Source: CAVXAE01 sp044225565 (GTDB taxonomy: Bacteria > Pseudomonadota > Gammaproteobacteria > Steroidobacterales > Steroidobacteraceae). From it: a DNA stretch of 7,550 nt. A program made the position numbers and the translations under genes. Every line of letters starts with the position of its first letter. Position 1 is the stretch's first letter. The stretch lies in the NCBI GenBank assembly GCA_044225565.1, contig JBGAIL010000217.1:1-7550 (forward strand), read 5' to 3'. The notes below the pieces were generated by a model, which did not search any database, was not told the DNA's origin, and saw only the letters and a list, made by a program, of their open reading frames with translations. Below are positions 1 through 6,501 of the stretch, piece by piece.

Positions 1-82
1 CCTGCATCTCTTCGACGGACTGGCGGATCTCCTTCTTCAACCGGGCGGCCAGCTTGCGGCCGTCGAGCAGGCGGGCGTTCAT
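1..82 (-). CDS. folD: FolD, bifunctional methylenetetrahydrofolate dehydrogenase/cyclohydrolase (N-terminal 27 codons, runs off left edge)
   Basis: Only the first 27 codons are present. The reading from 82 downward begins MNARLLDGRKLAARLKKEI, which matches the usual FolD opening: a short lead, the (I/L)(I/L)DG(K/R) motif, then an amphipathic helix ending near residue 27. FolD is a cytoplasmic homodimer that interconverts 5,10-methylene- and 10-formyl-tetrahydrofolate using NADP. Its catalytic Lys and cofactor site lie outside the window, so they cannot be checked. A second in-frame ATG at 94 would add four residues (MQPL); neither start has a convincing Shine-Dalgarno sequence, and the shorter form was chosen because the DG motif then sits at a typical distance from the start. 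The gene is divergent from pruA. The identification rests on a short stretch and is good but not certain. Confidence 0.72.
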   Translation of the reverse strand, partial: MNARLLDGRKLAARLKKEIRQSVEEMQ

Positions 83-249
83 AAGGGGCTGCATTCTCGC
101 ACGGACGGGCCGCGGCGCGCCGTAAAATGCCGGTCCCGGGGTGCTCCCTGCCCCGGACTGGCGCATCCGCGGCGAGGATGGCCGCCCCACGACAGCGCGG
201 GCGGGGCCTGCCCGGTATGCTTTTTTCATCGCTGGATGGACTGGAATAC
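83..249. promoter_or_regulatory. folD/pruA divergent intergenic region with weak promoter candidate
   Basis: This 167-base spacer must hold the start signals of both divergent genes. The only promoter-like element I see is TAAAAT at 123-128 on the plus strand, five of six matches to the sigma-70 -10 box; no good -35 box lies 16-18 bases upstream. It would leave a leader of roughly 115 bases before pruA. The pruA frame stays open back to 127, but that extension has no recognisable family sequence and is treated as leader. No operator-like palindrome stands out. Confidence 0.25.
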
Positions 250-1887
250 ATGATGACTGCGACCGTCGAGAATGGGACTTTTCACCTGCCGCCGCCGCGC
301 AACGAGCCCGTGCTGGGCTACGCGCCCGGCTCGCCCGAGCGCGTGAAGCTGGAAGCCACGCTGAAGCGCCTGTCTGGCGAGGTGGCGGACATGCCTCTCG
401 TCATCGGCGGCCGCGAAGTGCGCACCGGCAAGTTCGACGAGGCGCGCATGCCGCACGACCACGGGCACGTGCTGGGCAAGGTGCACCTGGGCGGTGAGAA
501 GGAAGTGGTCGCCGCCATCGAGGCCGCGCAGAAGGCATGGCCGGAATGGTCGCGCCGCCCCTGGGCGGAGCGCGCGGCGATCTTCCTCAAGGCCGCCGAC
601 CTGCTCGCCGGAGAATGGCGCCCGGTACTGAACGGCGCCACCATGCTCGGCCAGTCGAAGACGGCGCATCAGGCAGAGATCGACTCCGCCGCCGAGCTCA
701 TCGATTTCTTCCGTTTCAACGTGGAGTTCATGCTGCGCCTCTACGGCGAGCAGCCCATCTCCAGCCCCGGCGTGTGGAACCGCGTCGACTACCGCCCGCT
801 CGAGGGGTTCGTCTACGCCGTCACGCCGTTCAACTTCACTGCGATCGCCGGCAACCTGCCGAGCGCACCGGCGCTGCTCGGCAACACCGTAGTGTGGAAG
901 CCGTCGGCCACCGCGAAGTTCAGCGCGCACTACCTCATGAAGCTGCTCGAGGCCGCCGGCCTGCCGCCGGGCGTCATCAACCTCGTCTATGGCGACCCGA
1001 AGATGGTGAGCGACGGCTGCCTCGCGAGCCAGCACCTCGCAGGCGTGCACTTCACCGGCTCCACCGGTGTATTCAATGCCATCCTGCGCGAGGTGGGCGA
1101 GCGCACCTACCGCTCGTATCCGCGCATCGTCGGCGAGACGGGCGGCAAGAATTTCGTGCTCGCGCACCCCAGCGCCGATCTGGCAGCGCTCGCCACGGGC
1201 ATCCTGCGCGGCGCCTTCGAATACCAGGGGCAGAAGTGCTCGGCGGCTTCGCGCCTGTTCATCCCGCAGTCCCTCTGGCCGAAGCTGCGCGAGCGGCTGG
1301 TCGACGAGATCGCCAGCATCCGCATGGGTGACGTGCGGGATCTGCGCAATTTCATGGGGGCCGTCATCGATGAGCGCGCGTGGCGCAAGCATGACGCGGC
1401 CATCGCCGAAGCACGCTCGCACGGCAGCGTCGAGATCGTGGCCGGAGGTGGCACGGACATGAGCAAGGGCTACTTCGTGCAGCCGACGCTGCTGCTCGCG
1501 AAGGATCCGAAGGTCCGGCACATGACGGAAGAGTTCTTCGGCCCCATCGTCTGCGCCTATGTGTACCCCGACGCGGATTACGCGAAGGTCATCAAGCTCA
1601 TCGACGAGGCGAGCTACTATGGCCTGACGGGCTCGGTGTTCTCCACGGACCGCGCCGCCATCGCCCAGGCGGCGGACGGCCTGCGGCACGCCGCGGGCAA
1701 CTTCTACATCAACGACAAGCCGACGGGCGCCATCGTCGGCCAGCAGCCTTTCGGCGGCGCGCGCGCCTCGGGCACGAACGACAAGGCCGGGTCGATGTGG
1801 AATCTGATGCGCTGGGTGTCGCCGCGCACGATCAAGGAGACCTTCGAGCCGCCGCACGATTATCGCTATCCGTTCATGGCGGGCTGA
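250..1887 (+). CDS. pruA: 1-pyrroline-5-carboxylate dehydrogenase (L-glutamate gamma-semialdehyde dehydrogenase), stand-alone type
   Basis: This enzyme oxidises glutamate-gamma-semialdehyde (in equilibrium with pyrroline-5-carboxylate) to glutamate with NAD, the last step of proline and ornithine/arginine breakdown. The 545 residues from ATG 250 match the stand-alone family that includes mitochondrial ALDH4A1. Shared landmarks are NEPVLGYAPGSPER near residue 17, AEIDSAAELIDFFRFN, the oxyanion-hole Asn195 in PFNFTA, general base Glu296 in GETGGKN, nucleophile Cys330 in GQKCSAASR, and NFYINDKPTGAIVGQQPFGG near the C-terminus. The Glu-Cys spacing of 34 equals that of ALDH4A1. No proline dehydrogenase domain is fused, unlike PutA. 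The frame is open upstream to 127, but those 41 codons show no family similarity; ATG 250 or the adjacent ATG 253 gives the usual family length. The ribosome site is weak (GGATGGA at 234-240). A hairpin follows the stop. Confidence 0.95.
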   Translation: MMTATVENGTFHLPPPRNEPVLGYAPGSPERVKLEATLKRLSGEVADMPLVIGGREVRTGKFDEARMPHDHGHVLGKVHLGGEKEVVAAIEAAQKAWPEWSRRPWAERAAIFLKAADLLAGEWRPVLNGATMLGQSKTAHQAEIDSAAELIDFFRFNVEFMLRLYGEQPISSPGVWNRVDYRPLEGFVYAVTPFNFTAIAGNLPSAPALLGNTVVWKPSATAKFSAHYLMKLLEAAGLPPGVINLVYGDPKMVSDGCLASQHLAGVHFTGSTGVFNAILREVGERTYRSYPRIVGETGGKNFVLAHPSADLAALATGILRGAFEYQGQKCSAASRLFIPQSLWPKLRERLVDEIASIRMGDVRDLRNFMGAVIDERAWRKHDAAIAEARSHGSVEIVAGGGTDMSKGYFVQPTLLLAKDPKVRHMTEEFFGPIVCAYVYPDADYAKVIKLIDEASYYGLTGSVFSTDRAAIAQAADGLRHAAGNFYINDKPTGAIVGQQPFGGARASGTNDKAGSMWNLMRWVSPRTIKETFEPPHDYRYPFMAG

Positions 1888-1893
1888 TCCGGC

Positions 1894-1918
1894 AGGGCGG
1901 GGCGCCATGCCCCGCCTT
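1894..1918 (+). terminator. GC-rich hairpin after pruA, probable (partial) terminator
   Basis: The arms GGCGGGGC (1896-1903) and GCCCCGCC (1909-1916) are perfectly complementary around a five-base loop. A1894-T1918 and G1895-T1917 extend the stem to ten pairs. The hairpin begins seven bases after the pruA stop codon. The downstream tract (TTCAACCTTT) is only moderately T-rich, so termination may be incomplete, with read-through into the acylase gene 23 bases further on. Confidence 0.6.
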
Positions 1919-1929
1919 CAACCTTTCGT

Positions 1930-1935
1930 GGGGAG
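1930..1935 (+). promoter_or_regulatory. Strong Shine-Dalgarno of the acylase gene
   Basis: GGGGAG sits six bases before ATG 1942 and is the best ribosome binding site among the gene starts here. It fixes the acylase start directly before a well-formed signal peptide. It begins 11 bases after the pruA hairpin ends, so translation can start whether the mRNA reads through from pruA or begins locally. Confidence 0.75.
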
Positions 1936-1941
1936 CTCTCG

Positions 1942-4302
1942 ATGAGAAGAAGAGTCTGGCTGTATGTCTGCGCGCTCGAAGCCGGAGCGCTCGTCCTGGG
2001 CATGGCGCTTCGTGCGCAGGCCGCCGCGGCTCCGACATACGAGGCGGAGATCCGGCGCACCTCCTATGGCATCCCGCACATCCTGGCGAAGGACGAGCGC
2101 GGCCTTGGTTTCGGGGCCGGCTACGCGTATGCGCAGGACAACCTCTGCCTGCTCTCGCAGATGGTCGTGACGGTGAACGGCGAGCGCTCGCGCTACTTCG
2201 GCGCCGAGGCGAGCGACGGGCCGGACATCGAGTCCGGTGGGCCGAAGGTGCCGAACCTGCAGTCCGATTTCTTCTTCAAGTGGCTGAACGCGCCGGAAGA
2301 GATCGCTCGTGCGGCCAAGGTGATGTCGGCAGAATCCCGAGCGCTGGGAGAGGGTTACGTCGCAGGATTCAACCAGTTTCTCGCAGACACGCCCCCGGCC
2401 GGGCGGCCGCAGGCCTGTCGCGACGCGCCCTGGGTGAGGCCGCTCGAAGGGGCGGACCTCATCCGGCTGATGCGCCGTCTGGCGGTGGAGGCGGGAACCA
2501 TCAATTTCATCCGGGAGCTGGTGGCAGCGGTGCCGCCGGAGGTGGCCGCGAAGAGTGCCGCTTCCGGGGCGCCTGACCGCTCGGCACTCGACTTCCTCGA
2601 CGACAAGCGCGGCCGTCTCGGCAGCAACGCAGTGGCGCTCGGCAAGCTCGCTACCGAGAACGGACGTGGGTTGCTGCTGGGGAACCCGCACTACCCGTGG
2701 TATGGGTCGCTGCGCTTTTACCAGCTGCACCTGACGATTCCCGGCAAGGTCGACGCCATGGGCGCGAGCCTGGGCGGCTTCCCGGTGGTGAGCATCGGCT
2801 TCAACCGGCACGTGGCATGGTCGCATACGGTGAACACGTCGGGCCATTTCACCTTGTACGCCCTGGCGCTCGATCCGAAGGATCCGACGAAGTACGTGGT
2901 CGACGGCGTAAGCCGTCCGCTGGTGAAGCGCACCGTCACAGTGGATGTGGACGGGAAGGGCGGCAAGCGCTCGCACGACTTCTGGATGTCCGACTATGGT
3001 CCGCTGCTCGTCATGCCCGGCCAGCTCGACTGGAGCGCGACCGCTGCATACGCCATTCGTGACGCCAATCTCGACAACACGCGCATGGTCGACACGTGGT
3101 ACGCGATGGATCGCGCTGCTTCGCTCGACGACGTGGAGCGCGCCATTCGCGGCATCCTCGGCATCCCGTGGGTGAACACCATCGCGGCGGACGATCGCGG
3201 CGGGACGCTCTACACCGACGTCACCGTGGTGCCGAACGTCTCGAAGGCGAAGCAGGATGCCTGTATCGACGAGCCCTATCGCAAGCTCGCTTCGCAGGGG
3301 CTGTTCGTGCTGCGTGCCGCCAAGGCCTGCGAGTGGGATGTGGACCCGGCTGCCCCGCAGCCCGGCATCTACGCCGGATCGAAGCTGCCCGTGCTGCGGC
3401 GCGACGACTTCGTGCAGAACTCGAACGACAGCGCGTGGATGACGAATCCCGCCCAGCCGCTCACGGGCTTCGCGCCCATCGTGAGCGAGCAGGACTACGC
3501 GCAGGGTGGCCGCACGCGCATCGGCATCAGCCAGATCCAGGCCAGGCTCGCGGGTCGCGACGGGCTCCCGGGGGATCGATTCACGCCCGACAGCCTCGCT
3601 CGCATCGCGTTCAACAACCGCTCGTACTACGGCACGATGCTGCGGGAGGATCTGCTGAAGATCTGCGCCGATCCCGGCTCCGCCACCGTGGATGGGAAGA
3701 GCATGGACCTCGCGCCGGGTTGTGCTGCGTTCGCCAGGTGGAATGGCCACGCGAACCTCGACAGCGTCGGCTATCCGCTGGTCAAGGCCTGGTTCGGTGG
3801 ATTCATCGATCGTGCGGACATCTGGGCCGTGCCGTTCTCGGTGACCGATCCGGTGGGAACGCCGCGTGGCCTCAAGACAGGAGATCCGGCGGTGGTGCTC
3901 GCAATTCGCGAAGCGCTGGGCCAGGCGATGACCGAGCTGCAGAAGAACGGCATCGACCCGACCCGGCCGTTGCGTGAAGTGCAGATCGTGGAGCACAACG
4001 GCAGGCGCACTCCGATCCCGGGTGGCGGCGCGGACGGCATCTACAACAACATCCATTCCGTCGCGGGCGACGGCGTCGAACGCGTTCGCAGCGGCTCGAG
4101 CTACATCCAGATCGTCGGCTTCGATGAGAACGGCCCTCGTGCGAGGGCGGTGCTGACGTACTCGCAGTCCACCGATCCGGCTTCGCCGCATTTCGGTGAC
4201 CAGGCGCCGCTCTTCTCGCGCAGCGAATGGAACGAGCTGCCGTACACGGATGCGCAGATCCGCGCCAACCCGGATTACAGGAGCCTGAAGATCTCCCGAT
4301 AG
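1942..4302 (+). CDS. Secreted Ntn-hydrolase acylase of the AHL acylase/PvdQ (penicillin amidase S45) family
   Basis: This 786-residue enzyme belongs to the family that hydrolyses the amide bond of N-acyl-homoserine lactones and related acyl amides in the periplasm; PvdQ also deacylates a pyoverdine precursor. A signal peptide (Arg-rich start, hydrophobic core, likely cleavage near AQA at 25-27) is followed by the alpha-chain, with RTSYGIPHI at 39-47. A linker then leads to the autocleavage site Gly227-Ser228 in GRLGSNAVAL. Counting from Ser228 as beta-1, His250 is beta-23 and Val297 is beta-70, as in PvdQ; the oxyanion Asn is Asn495 in QNSNDSAW (beta-268, against beta-269 in PvdQ). The beta-chain of about 559 residues has the usual size. 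The block LTIPGKVDAMGAS and the C-terminal SYIQIV and SQSTDPASPHF are also PvdQ-like. No siderophore genes are nearby, so quorum quenching or another acyl amide is more likely, but the substrate cannot be read from sequence. Confidence 0.93.
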   Translation: MRRRVWLYVCALEAGALVLGMALRAQAAAAPTYEAEIRRTSYGIPHILAKDERGLGFGAGYAYAQDNLCLLSQMVVTVNGERSRYFGAEASDGPDIESGGPKVPNLQSDFFFKWLNAPEEIARAAKVMSAESRALGEGYVAGFNQFLADTPPAGRPQACRDAPWVRPLEGADLIRLMRRLAVEAGTINFIRELVAAVPPEVAAKSAASGAPDRSALDFLDDKRGRLGSNAVALGKLATENGRGLLLGNPHYPWYGSLRFYQLHLTIPGKVDAMGASLGGFPVVSIGFNRHVAWSHTVNTSGHFTLYALALDPKDPTKYVVDGVSRPLVKRTVTVDVDGKGGKRSHDFWMSDYGPLLVMPGQLDWSATAAYAIRDANLDNTRMVDTWYAMDRAASLDDVERAIRGILGIPWVNTIAADDRGGTLYTDVTVVPNVSKAKQDACIDEPYRKLASQGLFVLRAAKACEWDVDPAAPQPGIYAGSKLPVLRRDDFVQNSNDSAWMTNPAQPLTGFAPIVSEQDYAQGGRTRIGISQIQARLAGRDGLPGDRFTPDSLARIAFNNRSYYGTMLREDLLKICADPGSATVDGKSMDLAPGCAAFARWNGHANLDSVGYPLVKAWFGGFIDRADIWAVPFSVTDPVGTPRGLKTGDPAVVLAIREALGQAMTELQKNGIDPTRPLREVQIVEHNGRRTPIPGGGADGIYNNIHSVAGDGVERVRSGSSYIQIVGFDENGPRARAVLTYSQSTDPASPHFGDQAPLFSRSEWNELPYTDAQIRANPDYRSLKISR

Positions 4303-4304
4303 AC

Positions 4305-4325
4305 GGCCGGCTCAGCGGGCCGGCT
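4305..4325. terminator. Hairpin at the acylase/permease convergent junction, candidate bidirectional terminator
   Basis: GCCGGC at 4306-4311 pairs with GCCGGC at 4319-4324 around a seven-base loop; G4305-T4325 adds a wobble pair. It starts three bases after the acylase stop. The stop codon of the opposing permease gene (4312-4314) lies in the loop. Neither side has a T-tract, so it may stabilise 3' ends or pause polymerase rather than act as a strong intrinsic terminator. Confidence 0.4.
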
Positions 4326-5712
4326 TGCGGATCCAGACCGAGTAGATGATGCCGCCCAGCGCCAGCCAGCCGAGCAGGCGCAGCCAGGCGTCGAACGGCA
4401 GCGAGATCATCATGTAGAGGCAGGCGCCTGCGCCGAGCAACGGAATGACCGGCGAGAACGGCACACGGAAGGGGCGTGGCGTGTCCGGCGCCCGTACCCG
4501 CAACACGAGCACTGCGATGCACACTGCGGCGAACGCGAGCAGCGTGCCGATGGAGACCAGCTCGCCGAGCAGGTCGAGCGGGAAGAGCCCGGCGATGGCG
4601 GCGCAGATGATGCCGGCGATCCAGATACCGCGCGAGGGCGTACGGTATTTCGGATGCACCTTCGCGAAGACGGGCGGCAGCGCGTTGTCGGCCGACATGG
4701 TGTAGAAGATGCGCGTCTGGCCGTAGAGCGTGACGAGGATGGTCGAGGCCAGGCCGATGATCGCACCCGCGCTCACCAGCGGCTTGATCCAGTTCAGTCC
4801 GGGGCCGCCGCCGTCGAGCGCGACCATGATGGGGTCCGGGACGTTCAGCGTGGTGTAGTGGGCGAGGCCAGTGACCACGAGCCCCGTGGCGACGTACAGC
4901 GCCGTGCAGATGAACAGCGATGCGAGGATGCCGATGGCGAGGTCTCGCTGCGGCCGCAGCGTCTCCTGGGCGCACGTGGAGATGGTCTCGAAGCCGATGT
5001 AGGCGTAGAAGATGACGCCGCTCGCGCGCAGGACGCCCGACCAGCCGAAGCCACCGGTCTCGGCGTTGTGAGCCGGAACGAAGGGCTCCCAGTTGCCCGG
5101 ATGCACGAAGAACGCACCCACCAGTACGACGAGCAGGATCACGCCGACCTTGAGGATGACCATCAACGTGTTCGCGAGGGTCGATTCCTTCACGCCGACG
5201 ATGAGCAGCGCCGTCATGCCCAGCACGATGGCCACGGCAGGCAGGTTGATGAGCGCGCCCGAGAAGGCGAAGTGCCGGGCCTTGTCGAGCACGATGGGGG
5301 CATTGCTCACCACGTGCGGAAAGGCGAAGCCCAGCCGTTGCGCCGCATCGCTCGCGTAGCCCGACCATCCCACTGCGACGGTGGAGGCGGCGACGAGATA
5401 CTCGAGGATCAGGCACCAGCCGATGATCCATGCGACCTGCCGGCCCATGGCCGCGTTCGCGTAGGAATATGCGCTGCCGGCCAGCGGCATCATCGAAGCC
5501 AGCTCCGCGTAGCACAGGCCGGCCAGCAGGCAGGCGAACCCGGCGATGATGAAGGCATACACGATGGCCGGCCCGGCCCACTGCGCGGCCACCGTGCCGG
5601 TCATCACGAAGATGCCGGCGCCGATGGTGCTGCCGACACCGATCATCGTGAGGGAGAAGGGGCCGAGGACCCGCCGGAGTCCGGGGGAATCCGCTGCACT
5701 GTCTGAGTTCAT
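4312..5712 (-). CDS. APC-superfamily amino acid permease (cationic amino acid transporter/YfnA-like)
   Basis: A 466-residue inner-membrane protein with about twelve hydrophobic segments, roughly at residues 20-41, 47-69, 92-115, 155-173, 186-204, 226-247, 258-283, 309-332, 361-379, 383-404, 421-438 and 442-461. The first carries the APC substrate-binding loop GVGSTIGAGIF (25-35), where the unwound helix normally holds the amino acid carboxylate. CYAELASMMPLAGSAYSY (67-84) and GFETISTCAQET (240-251) are typical of the CAT group, which imports or exchanges amino acids. ATG 5712 was chosen because the open frame upstream to 5877 has no membrane or family features; the ribosome site there is weak. 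The gene is convergent with the acylase (9-base gap) and divergent from the Rieske gene. The neighbouring catabolic genes suggest uptake of an amino acid for breakdown; the specific substrate is unknown. Confidence 0.92.
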   Translation of the reverse strand: MNSDSAADSPGLRRVLGPFSLTMIGVGSTIGAGIFVMTGTVAAQWAGPAIVYAFIIAGFACLLAGLCYAELASMMPLAGSAYSYANAAMGRQVAWIIGWCLILEYLVAASTVAVGWSGYASDAAQRLGFAFPHVVSNAPIVLDKARHFAFSGALINLPAVAIVLGMTALLIVGVKESTLANTLMVILKVGVILLVVLVGAFFVHPGNWEPFVPAHNAETGGFGWSGVLRASGVIFYAYIGFETISTCAQETLRPQRDLAIGILASLFICTALYVATGLVVTGLAHYTTLNVPDPIMVALDGGGPGLNWIKPLVSAGAIIGLASTILVTLYGQTRIFYTMSADNALPPVFAKVHPKYRTPSRGIWIAGIICAAIAGLFPLDLLGELVSIGTLLAFAAVCIAVLVLRVRAPDTPRPFRVPFSPVIPLLGAGACLYMMISLPFDAWLRLLGWLALGGIIYSVWIRKPAR

Positions 5713-5961
5713 TCTGGGGCTCGCCGCACTGAAACCGGGCGGAACAGTACCGAAACCCCGGCGGGTGGGCCAGCGTCTTGATGCGGGGCCGCCTGGCGTG
5801 CAGGTATTCCACGCGGATTGAAGCAGGCTGGTCTGCCTGTTAGCGTTTCCGCCCTCTGCGGTGCCGCCCCGCCGCAAGGCCCGGCATGCGCCGTGCCGGC
5901 GGCGAGGTCGGCATCATGACGAGCGTGGCGATGAATCCGATGGACAGGCGAGAGTCACTCC
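5713..5961. other. Permease/Rieske divergent intergenic region
   Basis: This 249-base gap must hold the start signals of both genes. It contains one promoter-like arrangement (5818-5846, listed separately), a GC hairpin CCGGCA/TGCCGG at 5881-5886 and 5894-5899, and a 29-codon reading frame (5886-5975) overlapping the Rieske start. No convincing promoter for the permease is visible on the minus strand. Confidence 0.4.
5818..5846 (+). promoter_or_regulatory. Weak promoter candidate with inverted repeat in its spacer, upstream of Rieske gene
   Basis: TTGAAG (5818-5823, four of six to the -35 consensus) and TAGCGT (5841-5846, three of six to the -10) are 17 bases apart. Between and overlapping them is an inverted repeat, AGCAGGC at 5822-5828 and GCCTGTT at 5835-5841, seven pairs including one G-T, around six bases. 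Such placement would suit a repressor site. The box matches are poor and the call is tentative. Confidence 0.22.
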
Positions 5962-6309
5962 TTGACGGACAATGAATTCGTTCCGGTCGGACCGCTGGCG
6001 GATCTGCCCGAAGGCGGCAGGCGCACCTGCCGGGTGGCCGGGCGGGAAATCCTGGTGTGCCATGCGAAGGGCGGCGTATACGCCGTGGACAATATCTGTA
6101 CGCATGCGTTCGCCCGCTTGAGCGAAGGCCGGCTGCGCGGCGTGCGCCTCATCTGCCCGCTGCACGGCGCTTCGTTCGATGTGCGCACGGGCGATGTGAT
6201 CGACGGGCCGGCTACACGCCCGCTCGCCGCGCATACCGTTCGAGTGGTGGACGGGCAGATCGAAGTCTCGGTGGACATCAAGGCCGCTCAGCTGCGCAAT
6301 CCACTTTGA
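5962..6309 (+). CDS. Small Rieske [2Fe-2S] ferredoxin
   Basis: A 115-residue soluble protein made of a single Rieske domain. The cluster ligands are clear: Cys46-x-His48 in ICTHAFARL, and Cys65-x2-His68 in CPLHGASFD, separated by 16 residues, with the usual GGVYAVDNIC lead-in and the DVRTG strand after the second motif. Such proteins pass electrons to ring-hydroxylating oxygenases (BphF/CarAc type) or resemble the small nitrite reductase subunit NirD. No reductase or oxygenase partner is in the window. The start is TTG 5962: a stop lies in frame at 5932-5934, no ATG or GTG occurs between it and the Rieske domain, and GGCGAGAG (5947-5954) sits seven bases ahead. A 29-codon frame (5886-5975) overlaps this start by 14 bases and might couple translation. 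The last residues NPL and the stop codon lie in the downstream 102-bp repeat. Confidence 0.9.
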   Translation: MTDNEFVPVGPLADLPEGGRRTCRVAGREILVCHAKGGVYAVDNICTHAFARLSEGRLRGVRLICPLHGASFDVRTGDVIDGPATRPLAAHTVRVVDGQIEVSVDIKAAQLRNPL

Positions 6310-6399
6310 GCCGGCCATCGGCTGTGCGGCGAGCTGATCGGCTTCACCGCAGGGCTGCACCCGTTCGCTGGCGCGGGTGCGGGGTAAGCTCCGCGCCCA
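6298..6399. repeat. 102-bp structured repeat, copy 1
   Basis: First of two adjoining 102-bp units, identical at 90 of 102 positions by direct alignment. It begins AATCCACTTTGAG, which includes the Rieske stop codon (6307-6309), and ends GCTCCGCGCCCA. Possible folds: CGGCC/GGCTG (6312-6316, 6320-6324) with a 3-base loop; TGCGG/CCGCA (6325-6329, 6347-6351) with an inner GAGC/GCTT; and a nine-pair stem CTGCACCCG/CGGGTGCGG (6355-6363, 6374-6382) with a 10-base loop. GAGC (6308-6311) and GCTC (6388-6391) could close the whole unit. It may serve as a bidirectional 3'-end element. Confidence 0.88.
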
Positions 6400-6501
6400 A
6401 ATCCACTTTGAGCCGGCCGTTGGCCGTGCCGCGAGCTGATCGGCTTCACCGCATGGCCGCACCCGTTCGCTGCCGTGGATGCGGCGCAGGCTCCGCGCCC
6501 A
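6400..6501. repeat. 102-bp structured repeat, copy 2 (overlaps the regulator's 3' end)
   Basis: This copy directly abuts copy 1. Its right part (6446-6501) is read on the minus strand as the stop codon and last 17 residues of the Lrp-family gene. The first stem becomes CGGCC/GGCCG (6414-6418, 6422-6426), a wobble pair turned into G-C. The third stem is CCGCACCCG/TGGATGCGG (6457-6465, 6476-6484), where two changes keep pairing and one makes a C-A mismatch. The middle stem loses one pair. The outer GAGC/GCTC is unchanged. Confidence 0.88.

Noticed and set aside
127..249. In-frame 41-codon N-terminal extension of pruA
   Set aside because: No similarity to the family and no ribosome site at 127; the normal family length is reached from ATG 250 or 253.
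226..1908. 560-codon minus-strand open frame opposite pruA
   Set aside because: It is antisense to a fully conserved enzyme, is rich in Arg/Ala/His as expected from GC-rich antisense reading, and shows no recognisable domain.
1918..4191. 757-codon minus-strand open frame opposite the acylase
   Set aside because: The acylase frame has complete family motifs and a strong ribosome site; the antisense frame has low-complexity Arg/Val/His composition and no family features.
4654..5706. 350-codon plus-strand frame opposite the permease
   Set aside because: It is very rich in Asp/Arg/His/Glu, the typical antisense of hydrophobic membrane codons, with no domain recognised.
3872..5812. 646-codon minus-strand frame overlapping both permease and acylase
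   Set aside because: It is a shifted-frame shadow of the permease, which is the coding frame by its membrane segments and APC motifs.
5914..6462. Minus-strand frame reading CGEADQLAA...AGSKWI twice across the repeat
   Set aside because: The peptide repetition is the 102-bp DNA repeat (34 codons, divisible by three) read in one frame; the rest is antisense to the Rieske gene.
6298..6501. CRISPR array
   Set aside because: Only two directly abutting long units without spacers; no array structure.
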